Positions 13,992 to 22,108 are shown, counted from the first letter of the stretch. The stretch is DNA of 44,392 nt from Litorivicinus sp965656605 (GCA_965656605.1 CBFHLC010000015.1:1-44392), one strand, 5' to 3'. Numbers and translations: made by a program. The notes: generated from the letters alone by a model not told the origin.

Positions 13992-15578
13992 ATGGGCGAT
14001 CAAAGCCTGGCGGATCAGATCAGCAACCGCCGCACCTTTGCGATTATCTCGCACCCCGACGCGGGTAAAACCACGATCACCGAAAAGCTGCTGCTGTTCG
14101 GAAATGCGATTCAGGTGGCAGGCTCGGTCAAGGGGCGTAAGAACGATAAGCACGCAACCTCTGACTGGATGCAGATGGAGAAAGAGCGAGGCATCTCAGT
14201 GACCTCCTCAGTGATGCAGTTTCCGTATGCGGATCGCACGGTCAACTTACTCGATACGCCAGGCCACGCTGATTTCTCGGAGGATACTTACCGAGTACTG
14301 ACCGCGGTCGACAGCTGTTTGATGGTGATCGATGGCGCCAAGGGTGTGGAGGAGCGAACCATCAAGCTGATGGACGTGTGCCGTCTGCGTGATACGCCCA
14401 TCTTGGCCTTCGTCAATAAGATGGATCGCGAGATTCGTGAGCCGATTGATTTGCTCGACGAGATTGAAACCGTATTGGGAATCGCTGCCGCGCCGATCAC
14501 CTGGCCGATCGGTATGGGCCGGGCGTTCAAGGGCGTTTACCACTTTGCCAATGACACCCTGCACGTCTTTACTCCCGGCCAAGGCAGCCGAATTCCGGAT
14601 GATATCCAAATTAAAGGCTTGGATTCGGACGAGGCGCGCGAGCTACTCGGCGCGGATTGGCAGGATTTTGTCGACGAAGTAGAGTTGGTCCGCGGGGCCA
14701 GCCACGAATTCGACTTGGACGATTACCTAGCGGGTCAGCTAACGCCGGTCTTTTTTGGCACGGCGATGGCTAACTTCGGTGTGCGTGAAATGCTGGATGG
14801 ATTTGTTCAGTGGGCACCCTCTCCGCAAGTTCGTGAGGCTGGCGAGCGCGCCGTGGATCCTGCCGAGTCAAAATTCAGTGGTTTTGTTTTCAAGATTCAG
14901 GCGAACATGGATCCGAAGCACCGTGACCGAATTGCCTTTATGCGGGTGTGTTCTGGCCGCTACGAGAAGGGCATGAAGATGCGTCACGTCCGCACCGGCA
15001 AGGACACCCGCATTGCCGATGCCCTGACCTTTTTGGCTGGCGATCGCAGCGCGGTCGAGGAAGCCTACCCCGGTGACATCATCGGCTTGCACAACCATGG
15101 CACGATTCAAATCGGCGACACCTTTACCCAAGGCGAGGACTTAAAGTTCACGGGCATCCCGCATTTTGCTCCCGAATTGTTCAAACGCGTTCGGCTTAAG
15201 GATCCACTCAAGGCTAAGCAGCTACATAAAGGGTTGCGCCAGCTAGCGGAAGAGGGCGCCACGCAGGTGTTCTTCCCCGCGGCCAATGGTGACGTCGTGT
15301 TGGGCGCAGTCGGAACCCTGCAGTTTGATGTGGTGGCGTACCGGCTAAAGGACGAATACGGCGTCGAGGCCATTTATGAAGGCGTTAACGTCACCACCGC
15401 GCGCTGGGTTGAAACCGATGACGAAAAAGCATTGAACGAATTTAAGCGTAAATACGAGCCGAACCTGGCCTTGGATGGCGGTGATCATTTGACCTTTTTG
15501 GCGGCCAGCCGTGTGAATCTGAGCATGGCCGAGGAGCGCTACCCCGAGATCGCCTTCAGAGCGACTCGCGAGCACTGA
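13992..15578 (+). CDS. prfC: Peptide chain release factor 3 (RF3)
   Basis: A 528-residue translational GTPase, close to the 529 residues of E. coli RF3. It removes RF1 and RF2 from the ribosome after termination. G motifs are intact: SHPDAGKTT (P-loop, about residues 19-27), DTPGHADFSED (switch II), and NKMD for guanine. RF3 is set apart from EF-G by NRRTFAIISHPDAGKTTITE and by its short chain of domains II and III. A longer open frame continues 67 codons upstream, but ATG 13992 has AGGAAG seven bases ahead and matches the family start MGDQSL. The stop overlaps the TatD-family start codon (TGATG), so the two are translationally coupled. Confidence 0.95.
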   Translation: MGDQSLADQISNRRTFAIISHPDAGKTTITEKLLLFGNAIQVAGSVKGRKNDKHATSDWMQMEKERGISVTSSVMQFPYADRTVNLLDTPGHADFSEDTYRVLTAVDSCLMVIDGAKGVEERTIKLMDVCRLRDTPILAFVNKMDREIREPIDLLDEIETVLGIAAAPITWPIGMGRAFKGVYHFANDTLHVFTPGQGSRIPDDIQIKGLDSDEARELLGADWQDFVDEVELVRGASHEFDLDDYLAGQLTPVFFGTAMANFGVREMLDGFVQWAPSPQVREAGERAVDPAESKFSGFVFKIQANMDPKHRDRIAFMRVCSGRYEKGMKMRHVRTGKDTRIADALTFLAGDRSAVEEAYPGDIIGLHNHGTIQIGDTFTQGEDLKFTGIPHFAPELFKRVRLKDPLKAKQLHKGLRQLAEEGATQVFFPAANGDVVLGAVGTLQFDVVAYRLKDEYGVEAIYEGVNVTTARWVETDDEKALNEFKRKYEPNLALDGGDHLTFLAASRVNLSMAEERYPEIAFRATREH

Positions 15579-16321
15579 TGTTCGATGCCAACTGCCATCT
15601 GCAGTTTGATGCGTTGTGGGACGATCGTGTTCCGATCTGGCAACGGGCTGTTGATGCCGGTGTGAGTCAGGCGGTGGTCTCCTCGGACGTGTTGACGGCC
15701 GAACGCCTAGTTCGTCTGGAGCGTTTAGCCGCCGAGGGGCGTGTCATTGCCGCCGGCTGGCATCCATTGTTCCCGCGCGCCCGTGCCGCGTTGAAAATCT
15801 TGGCCAATTGTTTTGCTGCCCACCCCGATTGGGGCTTGGGTGAGGTGGGCATTGATACGCGGCACCAACCTATGGCGAATCAAGCTGAGTTTTTGAGCGA
15901 TCAGATGGATGTGGCACAAGGCCGGTTTTGCGTGCTTCATGCGGTTGGCCCCAGCAGTTTGGATGCTGCATTGAGTGTGGCTAAACAACACTCAATCCGC
16001 GGGGCCGTGCATGCGTTTAATGGATCCTGGCAGCAGGCCCAGCAATGGTTAGATCTGGGTTGGTACTTGTCGATTGGCGGGCCGGTGGTCAATCCCGCGG
16101 CGACTCGTCTGGCGGAGTGGGTCGAAAAAGTCCCCGAGGATCGACTGCTAATAGAAAGCGATGCGCCAGATCTGCCACCTCATGGCTGGCAGGGGCATAA
16201 CGAGCCGGCCAGCCTGGCCTTGGTGGCTAAGCGTGTCGCTCAGATTCGTGGTGTTGGCGTGGATGCCATTGCGCAATCCACTGCTCGCAACACGAGCGCA
16301 TGGATCTTTGGGCCCGAGTAA
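15578..16321 (+). CDS. TatD family metal-dependent hydrolase with a changed metal-binding motif
   Basis: A 247-residue TIM-barrel protein of the TatD/YcfH/YjjV group, which includes 3'-5' DNases and D-tyrosyl-tRNA-type deacylase relatives. Conserved points are GEVGID (glutamate metal ligand), LHAVG and VHAFNGS (histidine ligands) and LLIESDAPDLPP (aspartate ligand). The N-terminal HxH motif reads A-N-C-H here: Asn5 replaces the first histidine and only His7 remains. That should weaken one metal site, so activity may be reduced or altered. Its ATG overlaps the prfC stop (TGATG). Overlap with prfC suggests a joint transcript. Confidence 0.82.
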   Translation: MFDANCHLQFDALWDDRVPIWQRAVDAGVSQAVVSSDVLTAERLVRLERLAAEGRVIAAGWHPLFPRARAALKILANCFAAHPDWGLGEVGIDTRHQPMANQAEFLSDQMDVAQGRFCVLHAVGPSSLDAALSVAKQHSIRGAVHAFNGSWQQAQQWLDLGWYLSIGGPVVNPAATRLAEWVEKVPEDRLLIESDAPDLPPHGWQGHNEPASLALVAKRVAQIRGVGVDAIAQSTARNTSAWIFGPE

Positions 16322-16328
16322 AGCTCCC

Positions 16329-16365
16329 GAAACACCCTGTTTCCAAAACTGCGGTTTCTGAAACC
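16329..16365. repeat. Two adjacent GAAAC/GTTTC inverted repeats
   Basis: GAAACA-CCC-TGTTTC (16329-16343) is followed nine bases later by GGTTTC-T-GAAACC (16353-16365). Both are perfect dyads built from the same GAAAC half-site. They begin just after the TatD stop and about 70 bases ahead of the 27-codon frame. They may be operators or small RNA hairpins; no regulator is assigned. Confidence 0.55.
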
Positions 16366-16433
16366 ACGGATCACACCGATGATGACTCCATCAAGACGAC
16401 AACGTCGGACAACCAAACACTGGGAGAATCATC

Positions 16434-16517
16434 ATGAAAACATTCATCGCAGCAGCACTAGATCGCACCGAGGCCTATAGCAAGCTAGTGCCCTTTGCTG
16501 AGCCTTCAGTTGCGTAA
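16434..16517 (+). CDS. Candidate 27-residue small protein
   Basis: ATG 16434 to TAA 16515-16517 encodes 27 residues beginning MKTFIAAALDR and ending in PFAEPSVA. GGGAGA lies seven bases ahead of the ATG, a better ribosome site than many full-length genes here have. A strong terminator follows 16 bases after the stop. The peptide could be a short amphipathic helix followed by a proline-containing tail; it is not long or hydrophobic enough for a clear membrane segment. No family is recognised. It may be a leader peptide, a true small protein, or the coding-like part of a small RNA that ends at the terminator. Confidence 0.4.
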   Translation: MKTFIAAALDRTEAYSKLVPFAEPSVA

Positions 16518-16532
16518 TGGGCGCACACCATC

Positions 16533-16562
16533 AAAAAGCCCGCGTGTTAGCGGGCTTTTTTC
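16533..16562. terminator. Bidirectional Rho-independent terminator
   Basis: A perfect eleven-pair stem (AAAAAGCCCGC with GCGGGCTTTTT) and a 6-base loop. It ends the prfC-TatD-small-frame transcript on the plus strand (T6) and the rsd transcript on the minus strand (T5). Confidence 0.9.
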
Positions 16563-16563
16563 T

Positions 16564-17034
16564 TTAACAGGCGGTGAGTTCCCGTCGATCATGGCGAATG
16601 GCCATCATCATCTGATCTTCAAGCTCGATACGATTGGCTAAGACCTCGCCTAGCTCAGACAAACGAGCCTCAAGATCATCATAGGACTGCTCGAGGTCTT
16701 CACCAAAATCGTCATTAAAAGCCAGAATAACGTCAGTTGATTGGGCGATCCCCGGATACAAGTCCCGAGCCGCATCTACAACCGGACTGCGTTGTTCTTG
16801 GTCTTCCGCAATTTTGTGATACAGCTGAAAGTGCGCACTGGCGGTATAGTCGATCAGGGCTTGGCAAAAGCGGTGCAGCTCCGAGATCAGCTGAGGTGTT
16901 TTGTTGAAAGGGCGATGTGTAGCTAGATCTGCATACAAGCTTAATGTTTGACTACGCGACTGGATCAGCGCGTCCATGCGGGATTGCCCCTGCTCGCGTC
17001 GGTCGATCGGTTGTCGGTTAATATGTTCACTCAT
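16564..17034 (-). CDS. rsd: Rsd/AlgQ family anti-sigma-70 factor
   Basis: A 156-residue all-helical cytoplasmic protein, the same size as E. coli Rsd (158). Family markers include LSLYADLATHRPF, the FCQALIDYTASAHFQLYHKI segment and, near the end, LSELGEVLANRIELEDQMM. Rsd binds region 4 of the housekeeping sigma factor and favours use of alternative sigma factors; Pseudomonas AlgQ of the same family also affects alginate and siderophore genes. GGGGAAG sits ahead of the ATG. It is monocistronic between two terminators. It lies next to csrA, another global regulator, but terminators separate them. Confidence 0.88.
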   Translation of the reverse strand: MSEHINRQPIDRREQGQSRMDALIQSRSQTLSLYADLATHRPFNKTPQLISELHRFCQALIDYTASAHFQLYHKIAEDQEQRSPVVDAARDLYPGIAQSTDVILAFNDDFGEDLEQSYDDLEARLSELGEVLANRIELEDQMMMAIRHDRRELTAC

Positions 17035-17123
17035 AGTCTTCCCCTAGATGAGGGACGAGTGTGACTAAAGTGTGAACCAGCCCACAGTGTACCGAAGGGC
17101 GAAGGTCCAATACGCAGCGGGCA

Positions 17124-17151
17124 TAAAAAAGCCCCGATATTCGGGGCTTTT
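17124..17151 (-). terminator. Rho-independent terminator of csrA
   Basis: A perfect eleven-pair palindromic stem (AAAAGCCCCGA with TCGGGGCTTTT, 3-base loop) followed on the minus strand by T6. It begins 15 bases past the csrA stop. Confidence 0.9.
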
Positions 17152-17166
17152 GAAACCGATTAGCGA

Positions 17167-17352
17167 TTAACCTGCAGCAACTTGTGTCTCTTCACTCTTA
17201 ATACGTTGCCAGATTTCTTCGCGGTGAACGCCTACATTTTTGGGTGCTGTGATGCCTAAGCGCACGTGGTTACCGAACATTCCCAAAACCGTGACTGTTA
17301 TTTCGTCACCGATCATGACCTTTTCACCAATTTTCCGTGTCAGTACTAACAT
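17167..17352 (-). CDS. csrA: Carbon storage regulator CsrA (RsmA)
   Basis: A 61-residue RNA-binding dimer, exactly the length of E. coli CsrA. The N-terminal strand MLVLTRKIGE supplies Leu4 and Arg6, and VHREEIWQRI supplies Arg44, the residues known to contact the GGA motif of target mRNAs. CsrA represses or stabilises many transcripts that control carbon storage, motility and biofilm. The leader carries GGAGAGAGAG just ahead of the ATG, so autoregulation is plausible. A second, longer CsrA-type gene lies at 32.9 kb. Which sRNAs counter it cannot be seen here. Confidence 0.95.
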   Translation of the reverse strand: MLVLTRKIGEKVMIGDEITVTVLGMFGNHVRLGITAPKNVGVHREEIWQRIKSEETQVAAG

Positions 17353-17496
17353 TGCTCTCTCTCCATTTCGAAGCAGTGTTCAATCCCTAATTTGTTTGTT
17401 CGCTCTAACGTTCTGTCTAAGCTGTGTCTAAGAAAATGGACGAGGCGAGCCATTTCGTCAAGGTTTTTTTGGGACAAATGGTCGTAGAGAGCCAGT

Positions 17497-18288
17497 TTAG
17501 CGAAGCAGTTCCGTAAGTAAGTTACGTAAATGATTGAGGTCAAAAGGCTTGATGCACACGGCATTGGCGCCGGATTGGAGGACCCGCTGAGTCTGTTCAG
17601 GTTCGTCATCGCTGGTCACTGCAATGATGCCTAATTCTGGCTGGTTGGAGTCTTTTCGAACCCAGTTCGACAGCTCTGCGCCATCCAAATGGGGCATGTG
17701 TAGGTCTGTTATAAGAATGTCTAGGTTTTGTTCGGAAATCAGATGCTGGCCTTGAGCGCCGTCCTCAGCCTCAAAGATCTGCTGGAATCCAAAGTCGTTC
17801 AGTGTGCGGCGCATGTGATTGCGCGCCATTCGTGAATCATCGACCAGGCCCACGCGGACATCTTCGGGATCCAGGTCGCCTAGATTCAACTCGTCCGGCT
17901 CAAGGTATTTCAAGGTCGCCTGTAGGGCACTATCCAGTCCGGCTTCAACATCCAACTTACTGATCAGTGAGACCACGCCCGCCTGGCGAATAGGGTCCAG
18001 TGGCTCGAATCGGGTCTCGCTTGAGATCAGCATAAAGGGCACTCGCATCAGTGCTTCCTCTCGCCGCATAGCTCGCACCAGATCCGATCCGGTCATGTCG
18101 TCTAGATAGAGGCTGCTAATCACCAGATCCGGCGCACGGGATTGGATGATCTCAAATGCCTCGTGGCCCGTACTGACAATTTCGATTTCTTGGACGCTAC
18201 GAGCATTCAGCAGGCGGCTTAGGGCGCGTGCCTGCATCTTGGAGGGTTCTACTAACAGGACGGATAGATCGGACAGCTGAATTTTCAT
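17497..18288 (-). CDS. Tandem-receiver response regulator; the first receiver lacks the phospho-aspartate
   Basis: A 263-residue protein made of two CheY-like receiver domains and no output domain. The second (about 145-263) is complete: Asp150/Asp151 in the acid pocket, Asp195 in ITDLHMPHLDG as phosphoacceptor, Thr225 and Lys247 in IKPFD. The first (about 8-128) has Glu14 in place of the acid pair and Ser59 (PDLVISSLYLDD) where the phospho-aspartate should be, though Lys111 is kept. It is therefore probably a pseudo-receiver used for contact or dimerisation. No histidine kinase is adjacent. csrA lies downstream on the same strand after 144 bases. The ribosome site is weak. No partner can be named from sequence. 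Confidence 0.85.
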   Translation of the reverse strand: MKIQLSDLSVLLVEPSKMQARALSRLLNARSVQEIEIVSTGHEAFEIIQSRAPDLVISSLYLDDMTGSDLVRAMRREEALMRVPFMLISSETRFEPLDPIRQAGVVSLISKLDVEAGLDSALQATLKYLEPDELNLGDLDPEDVRVGLVDDSRMARNHMRRTLNDFGFQQIFEAEDGAQGQHLISEQNLDILITDLHMPHLDGAELSNWVRKDSNQPELGIIAVTSDDEPEQTQRVLQSGANAVCIKPFDLNHLRNLLTELLR

Positions 18289-18345
18289 GCCGTAAAAATA
18301 GCAGTGTTTGTTCTGGCCAATCCGCGAGTGGGTCGCAGGTTGGTG

Positions 18346-18894
18346 CTATACCCGTGCTTGAATTCGCTCTTCCAGCTCGATGGAGTGAAGTGGATAGTGG
18401 CCGGTCTTTTGATCCTCAACCCAGTGTTGCAGGGTTTTGGTTACCGTTTGAAAGGCCAGTTGCTCCCAAGGGATTTCGTCGGCACCAAACAGTTGCACGT
18501 CCAAACTCTCAGGTCCTGAGGAGAACTCAGGGGTTTCGAGTTCGGCTCGATAGATCAAATAGACTTGGCTGATGTAGGGAATGCTGGTTAACGCGTACAA
18601 GTCACCGAGTTTGGGGCGTGCAAAGGCCTCTTCCCAGGTCTCGCGCAGGGCTCCTTCGCCCGTGGTCTCGCCGTTCTCCATAAAGCCTGCCGGCAGCGTC
18701 CACAGCCCGCTACGAGGTTCAATCGCACGTTTGCACAGCAAGACCTTGTCCTGATACGTCACCAGGCAGCCGCAGATGATTTTCGGGTTTTCGTAATGAA
18801 TGGTGTGGCAGTGCGTGCAGACGTGCCGCGGACGATTGTCATCCGCGGGAACTTGATGCTGGGTGGGGTGTCCGCACTCACTGCAAAAATTCAT
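18346..18894 (-). CDS. Nudix hydrolase with N-terminal zinc ribbon
   Basis: A 182-residue protein. Cys4, Cys7, Cys26 and Cys29 (CSECG...CTHCH) form a zinc ribbon. The Nudix box spans residues 70-89: Gly70, then Glu76, then RETWEE at 84-89, with all catalytic glutamates present. Proteins of this layout hydrolyse nucleoside diphosphates linked to another group, often ADP-ribose, FAD or NADH; the substrate here is unknown. It is half the size of NudC, which has its ribbon in the middle, so it is not NudC itself. Its start overlaps the stop of the upstream DUF3135 gene by four bases (ATGA), so they are co-translated. Confidence 0.85.
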   Translation of the reverse strand: MNFCSECGHPTQHQVPADDNRPRHVCTHCHTIHYENPKIICGCLVTYQDKVLLCKRAIEPRSGLWTLPAGFMENGETTGEGALRETWEEAFARPKLGDLYALTSIPYISQVYLIYRAELETPEFSSGPESLDVQLFGADEIPWEQLAFQTVTKTLQHWVEDQKTGHYPLHSIELEERIQARV

Positions 18895-19223
18895 GGGTCT
18901 TGTCGCCTTGTTATCGAGATTACATCAGCGCGCTTAGGCGCGGGACCACAGTAACTGTGTTGGGTTTCTTGGCGCAACAATCCAGTTAACTCTTCAAGCG
19001 ATTCGTGCATCATCTTCGAGATGCGAACGCAGGCTGCCATCGGTGATACAGCCCGTCGGCGTTCCATTTCTATTTTAAATTGAAGCCCCTGCAGTCTGCG
19101 CTCGGCGTTTTGATTTGAGTCATCCAGCGCTTTTTGGATGGCCTCTTGGCGCAGTTGCTCGAACGCTTCAGGGGACGTCGCAGCCATTTCGGCCAGCTGA
19201 TCAAACTCGGGAATAGAATGCAT
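18891..19223 (-). CDS. DUF3135 family protein
   Basis: A 110-residue, largely helical cytoplasmic protein. The F-D-x-L start, SPEAFEQLRQEAIQ, then RRLQGLQFKIEMERRRA and ACVRISKMMHESLEEL match the DUF3135 pattern. No function is known. Homologues are found in gammaproteobacteria, often near Nudix genes, as here: its stop overlaps the Nudix ATG by four bases. CAGGAG precedes the ATG. The family is plain and the start secure; everything beyond that is open. Confidence 0.72.
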   Translation of the reverse strand: MHSIPEFDQLAEMAATSPEAFEQLRQEAIQKALDDSNQNAERRLQGLQFKIEMERRRAVSPMAACVRISKMMHESLEELTGLLRQETQHSYCGPAPKRADVISITRRQDP

Positions 19224-19254
19224 ATAAGGCTCCTGCTAAATCCACCTTCACCAT

Positions 19255-19304
19255 GCCTGTGATTCAGGCGTGATAATTCGGCCAGCGGTACAGCTACTGG
19301 CCGA
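19255..19304. repeat. Two tandem hairpins between Yip1-type and DUF3135 genes
   Basis: GCCTG-TGATT-CAGGC (19255-19269, extendable with a wobble pair) is followed by TCGGCCAG-N11-CTGGCCGA (19278-19304). Neither has a T run, so they are not typical Rho-independent terminators. They lie in the 86-base gap, downstream of the Yip1-type gene and upstream of DUF3135 on the minus strand. Confidence 0.45.
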
Positions 19305-19309
19305 TAGGG

Positions 19310-19918
19310 TTAGGACAGGTAGACTGGCGGGAAGAAGGCCACCCAAATAATCACAGTGGCGACGCGGACGCCAACCAATGTCACCAGCACCATCGTGATG
19401 ATAGAGGTAGCGAACAAAAAGCCTCGCTCTTCAGTGATATGCATCAGCACCGGTACGCCGGTATAGATTAAATAGACCGTGTAGGCCATCGCAGCCATCA
19501 CCACCAGCATGTTCAGTGCAATGTCGGGATAGATCGCAACTGCGCCAGCCAAAAACATGGGGGTCATGGCATAACTGGCCAGCGACATACCGCGAGGATG
19601 ATCGGCATCGATATCGGCGCCGTAGGTTTTGCCGATCCAGTCAATCAGTTTTCCCAGAATGAATATCGATATCAACAGGGCGGGATAGGACAGCAGACAC
19701 AGGATCAGGCCAGATTGGGGTGTCAGAAAGTGAGGTGGCCCGCCGCCAATACGCCAGCCAACATGGACGGTGCCAATGTAGCCGCAAATAATGGGGACCA
19801 GAGCCAGAATGGCGACATAGCCTTGGTAGAGGACTTTGTTGTCCGCACGCTCTTTCTCGATGTCCTGCCATTCTTCGGTGGGGTGGGTGAACAAACCATA
19901 AATATGATGTAACAACAT
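19310..19918 (-). CDS. Yip1 domain family inner-membrane protein
   Basis: A 202-residue protein with five or so hydrophobic helices. The N-terminus HHIYGLFTHPTEEWQDIEKE is the typical soluble lead of bacterial Yip1-family proteins. The motif MTPMFLAGAVAIYPDIALN and YTVYLIYTGVPVLMHITEERGF follow. These proteins sit in the cytoplasmic membrane. Their role in bacteria is not established, despite the name taken from a eukaryotic vesicle protein. AGAAGGAG precedes the ATG by a good distance. It stands between corB and the DUF3135/Nudix pair, all leftward; a shared transcript is possible but gaps of 66 and 86 bases make this uncertain. Confidence 0.78.
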   Translation of the reverse strand: MLLHHIYGLFTHPTEEWQDIEKERADNKVLYQGYVAILALVPIICGYIGTVHVGWRIGGGPPHFLTPQSGLILCLLSYPALLISIFILGKLIDWIGKTYGADIDADHPRGMSLASYAMTPMFLAGAVAIYPDIALNMLVVMAAMAYTVYLIYTGVPVLMHITEERGFLFATSIITMVLVTLVGVRVATVIIWVAFFPPVYLS

Positions 19919-19984
19919 GCTCTGGGCTCCTTCTATGTAAGTGCCTCGAGTTATGTGTTACGCCGTATCACCGGTTTCGTCAAC

Positions 19985-21268
19985 CTACTCCTCTTCGACC
20001 TCTGGTACTTGAGTCGGCCAAATCCGAGCAGTTCGAATGCGGCGATCTCGAATACTTAATACCTCTAGCCTAAAACGTCCGATCATCAAGCTGACCGCGT
20101 TATCCGGAATCATTTCTAGCTGCTCAACGATCAGGCCGTTCAGCGTCTTTGGGCCGTCGGTGGGTAGGTCCCAATCCAGCTCTTTATTGATGTCACGAAT
20201 GTAGGTGCTGGCATCAATTAACCATGATCCGTCGTCTTGCGGATGCAGGTCGGTGCTGGCGTTTTGCGCATGATCGGTGGTGTAGTCGCCGACGATCTCT
20301 TCAAGGATGTCGTCGATTGTGCACAGGCCCTCGAAATCGCCGTATTCATCGACTACCAAGGCCATGCGTTGGCGGCGCTTCTGGAAATTAAACAGCTGCG
20401 TGTGCAGCGGAGTGCTTTCCGGGATGAAGTAGGGTTCCTCTAGCAGGTTAACCAAGGCGTCGCGATCCAGTGCGCTCTCGCCTAATGTCGACAGCATGCG
20501 GCTGACCGAGCGTAAGTGCAGAATTCCCATCAAATTGTTTTGATCGCCATCCCAGACCGGCAAGCGGGTGTGGTTAGACGAGCGAATGGTGTCGTAGATC
20601 TCGTCCAACGGCTGCGAGATGTCCAGCCCAAAGACCTCGTTACGGTTCACGATGATGTCATTCACCGTGACCAGCTCCAGATCCAGAATGCTGGTCACCA
20701 TATCCCGGCGTCGCGGAATGCCGTGTCCGGACTCCCATACCACCGATTTCAACTCGTCTTTGGACAGGCTTTGCTCACCGGCCTTGTTGCTGTCAACGCC
20801 CAGCCAGCTCAGCAATGTGTTACTGATCAAATTGACCAGCCAGACCAGTGGGTAAAGGATGCGCAGCAGTGGGGTCAGGATCCAGCTGGCTGGGTAGGCG
20901 ATTCGTTCGGGGTGCAGTACTGCCAGCGTTTTGGGTGTCACCTCAGCAAAGATTAAAACCACCAGTGTCAGGGTGAAGGTGGCCGCGGCGATGCCGGCTT
21001 CACCAAACCACCGGGTGGCCAGAACGGTTGCGATCGCTGAGGCCAGAATGTTGACGAAGTTGTTGCCAATTAAGATGACGCCGATCAGTCGATCCGGTCG
21101 ATCCAGCAAGGTCTGGACCCGACGAGCGCTCTTGTTGCCGATCCGCGCGTTGTGCTTCAGGGTAATCCGATTGAGCGAGTACATGCCCGTCTCGGAGCTC
21201 GAGAAAAAGGCGCTCATCATCAACAGCACAACGAGGCTGCCCAGCATCCACAGGTCTTGTTCTGACAT
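19985..21268 (-). CDS. corB: CorB/CorC-type (CNNM) transporter with DUF21, CBS pair and CorC_HlyC domains
   Basis: A 427-residue membrane protein. The N-terminal DUF21 domain (about 1-190) has four hydrophobic segments and the motif FFSSSETGMYSLNRI. Two CBS domains (about 205-330) follow, with VFGLDISQPLDEIYDTIRSSNHTRLPVW and the VDEYGDFEGLCTIDDILEEIVG segment. The last 90 residues form the CorC_HlyC domain. Homologues (CorB, YfjD, CNNM) are tied to magnesium export or homeostasis. The gene follows ypjD by four bases; this corB-ypjD pair divergent from ffh is a common gammaproteobacterial arrangement. The ATG is the only sensible start. Confidence 0.88.
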   Translation of the reverse strand: MSEQDLWMLGSLVVLLMMSAFFSSSETGMYSLNRITLKHNARIGNKSARRVQTLLDRPDRLIGVILIGNNFVNILASAIATVLATRWFGEAGIAAATFTLTLVVLIFAEVTPKTLAVLHPERIAYPASWILTPLLRILYPLVWLVNLISNTLLSWLGVDSNKAGEQSLSKDELKSVVWESGHGIPRRRDMVTSILDLELVTVNDIIVNRNEVFGLDISQPLDEIYDTIRSSNHTRLPVWDGDQNNLMGILHLRSVSRMLSTLGESALDRDALVNLLEEPYFIPESTPLHTQLFNFQKRRQRMALVVDEYGDFEGLCTIDDILEEIVGDYTTDHAQNASTDLHPQDDGSWLIDASTYIRDINKELDWDLPTDGPKTLNGLIVEQLEMIPDNAVSLMIGRFRLEVLSIRDRRIRTARIWPTQVPEVEEE

Positions 21269-21272
21269 GGTG

Positions 21273-22073
21273 TTAAATGCGTTCCAAAACGATTTCTAAA
21301 ATGAACTTGGTGCCTAGTGTACCCAGCAGCAGCACGCCAAACCCAGCCAGGGTCCAGGCCGCCGCGGTAAATCCGCGCCACCCGTAGGTTCGCCGACCTA
21401 TCAGCAGGCCGGCAAACAGCGCCCATGCCAGCAGGCTTAGCACCGTTTTGTGGGCCAGGTGTTGGGCGAATAGATCATCTACAAAAAGCCAGCCGCTGAC
21501 CAAAGCCGCGCAGAGCAACATCCAGCCTGCGCCGATCAAATCGAACAACAGCCGTTCCATCCGAGTAATCGGCGGCAACAGGTTCAAATAACGAAGCTGG
21601 CGGGTTTTGAGTGCATGGTTTTGCACGCCTAGCAGTAACGCCTGGACCCCGCCGATAAACAAAACTGCAAAAGCAGCCAAAGACAGCACGATATGAGCGC
21701 CCATGCCGATTGACGAGGTAATCACCCGGCCGCCGGATGCGTTCAGCAGTGAGAGTCCTGTGATCACGGAGATCAGCAGAATCAGAGGTAGCAGCATCAA
21801 GTTGAGCGGTTGGCGCCAACGCAAATAAAGAATACACAGCGCCACCATCGATGCGCCCAGTGAAGTCACGGCGCCCAGTGAAAATGTCCACACACCGTGC
21901 TGAACCCCGATCGCGGTGGCAGCGGCGGCCCAGTGCACGATCAGGCCTAGGGTGACCAGCGCGATAAAGGTATGGCTGCGCCGGTCCTGGCCAAGTCGAT
22001 ACTTGCGAAATTCATCGCCAGCGGCGGCCAAATACAGCAGCGCGGCTAGAGAAGAGAGCAAGGCGGGGTTCAT
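21273..22073 (-). CDS. ypjD: Inner-membrane cytochrome c assembly (CcsA/YpjD) family protein
   Basis: A 266-residue membrane protein with about eight helices. It belongs to the CcsA/CcmF-like cytochrome c assembly family. Family features visible here include the MGAHIVLSLAAFAVLFIGGVQALLL stretch and the histidines in HIVLS (middle) and HKTVLSLLAWALF (late), but the classic WWD haem loop is not evident, as is usual for the YpjD branch. Its real role is unclear; many genomes keep it beside ffh and corB. GGAG five bases ahead fixes ATG 22071-22073 over the GTG six bases upstream. It is divergent from ffh with 69 bases between start codons. Confidence 0.82.
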   Translation of the reverse strand: MNPALLSSLAALLYLAAAGDEFRKYRLGQDRRSHTFIALVTLGLIVHWAAAATAIGVQHGVWTFSLGAVTSLGASMVALCILYLRWRQPLNLMLLPLILLISVITGLSLLNASGGRVITSSIGMGAHIVLSLAAFAVLFIGGVQALLLGVQNHALKTRQLRYLNLLPPITRMERLLFDLIGAGWMLLCAALVSGWLFVDDLFAQHLAHKTVLSLLAWALFAGLLIGRRTYGWRGFTAAAWTLAGFGVLLLGTLGTKFILEIVLERI

Positions 22074-22102
22074 TAACACTCCGATTTTGTGTGGGGTAGG
22101 TT

Positions 22103-22108
22103 TATACT
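22103..22108 (+). promoter_or_regulatory. Candidate -10 element of ffh
   Basis: TATACT lies 34 bases ahead of the ffh ATG. No good -35 is seen at the correct spacing, and the nearest TTAACA is too far away. Confidence 0.38.

Noticed and set aside
17346..17609. 87-codon frame between csrA and the response regulator
   Set aside because: Overlaps both the csrA start and the receiver gene, with no sensible N-terminus or family; the 144-base gap holds no convincing gene.
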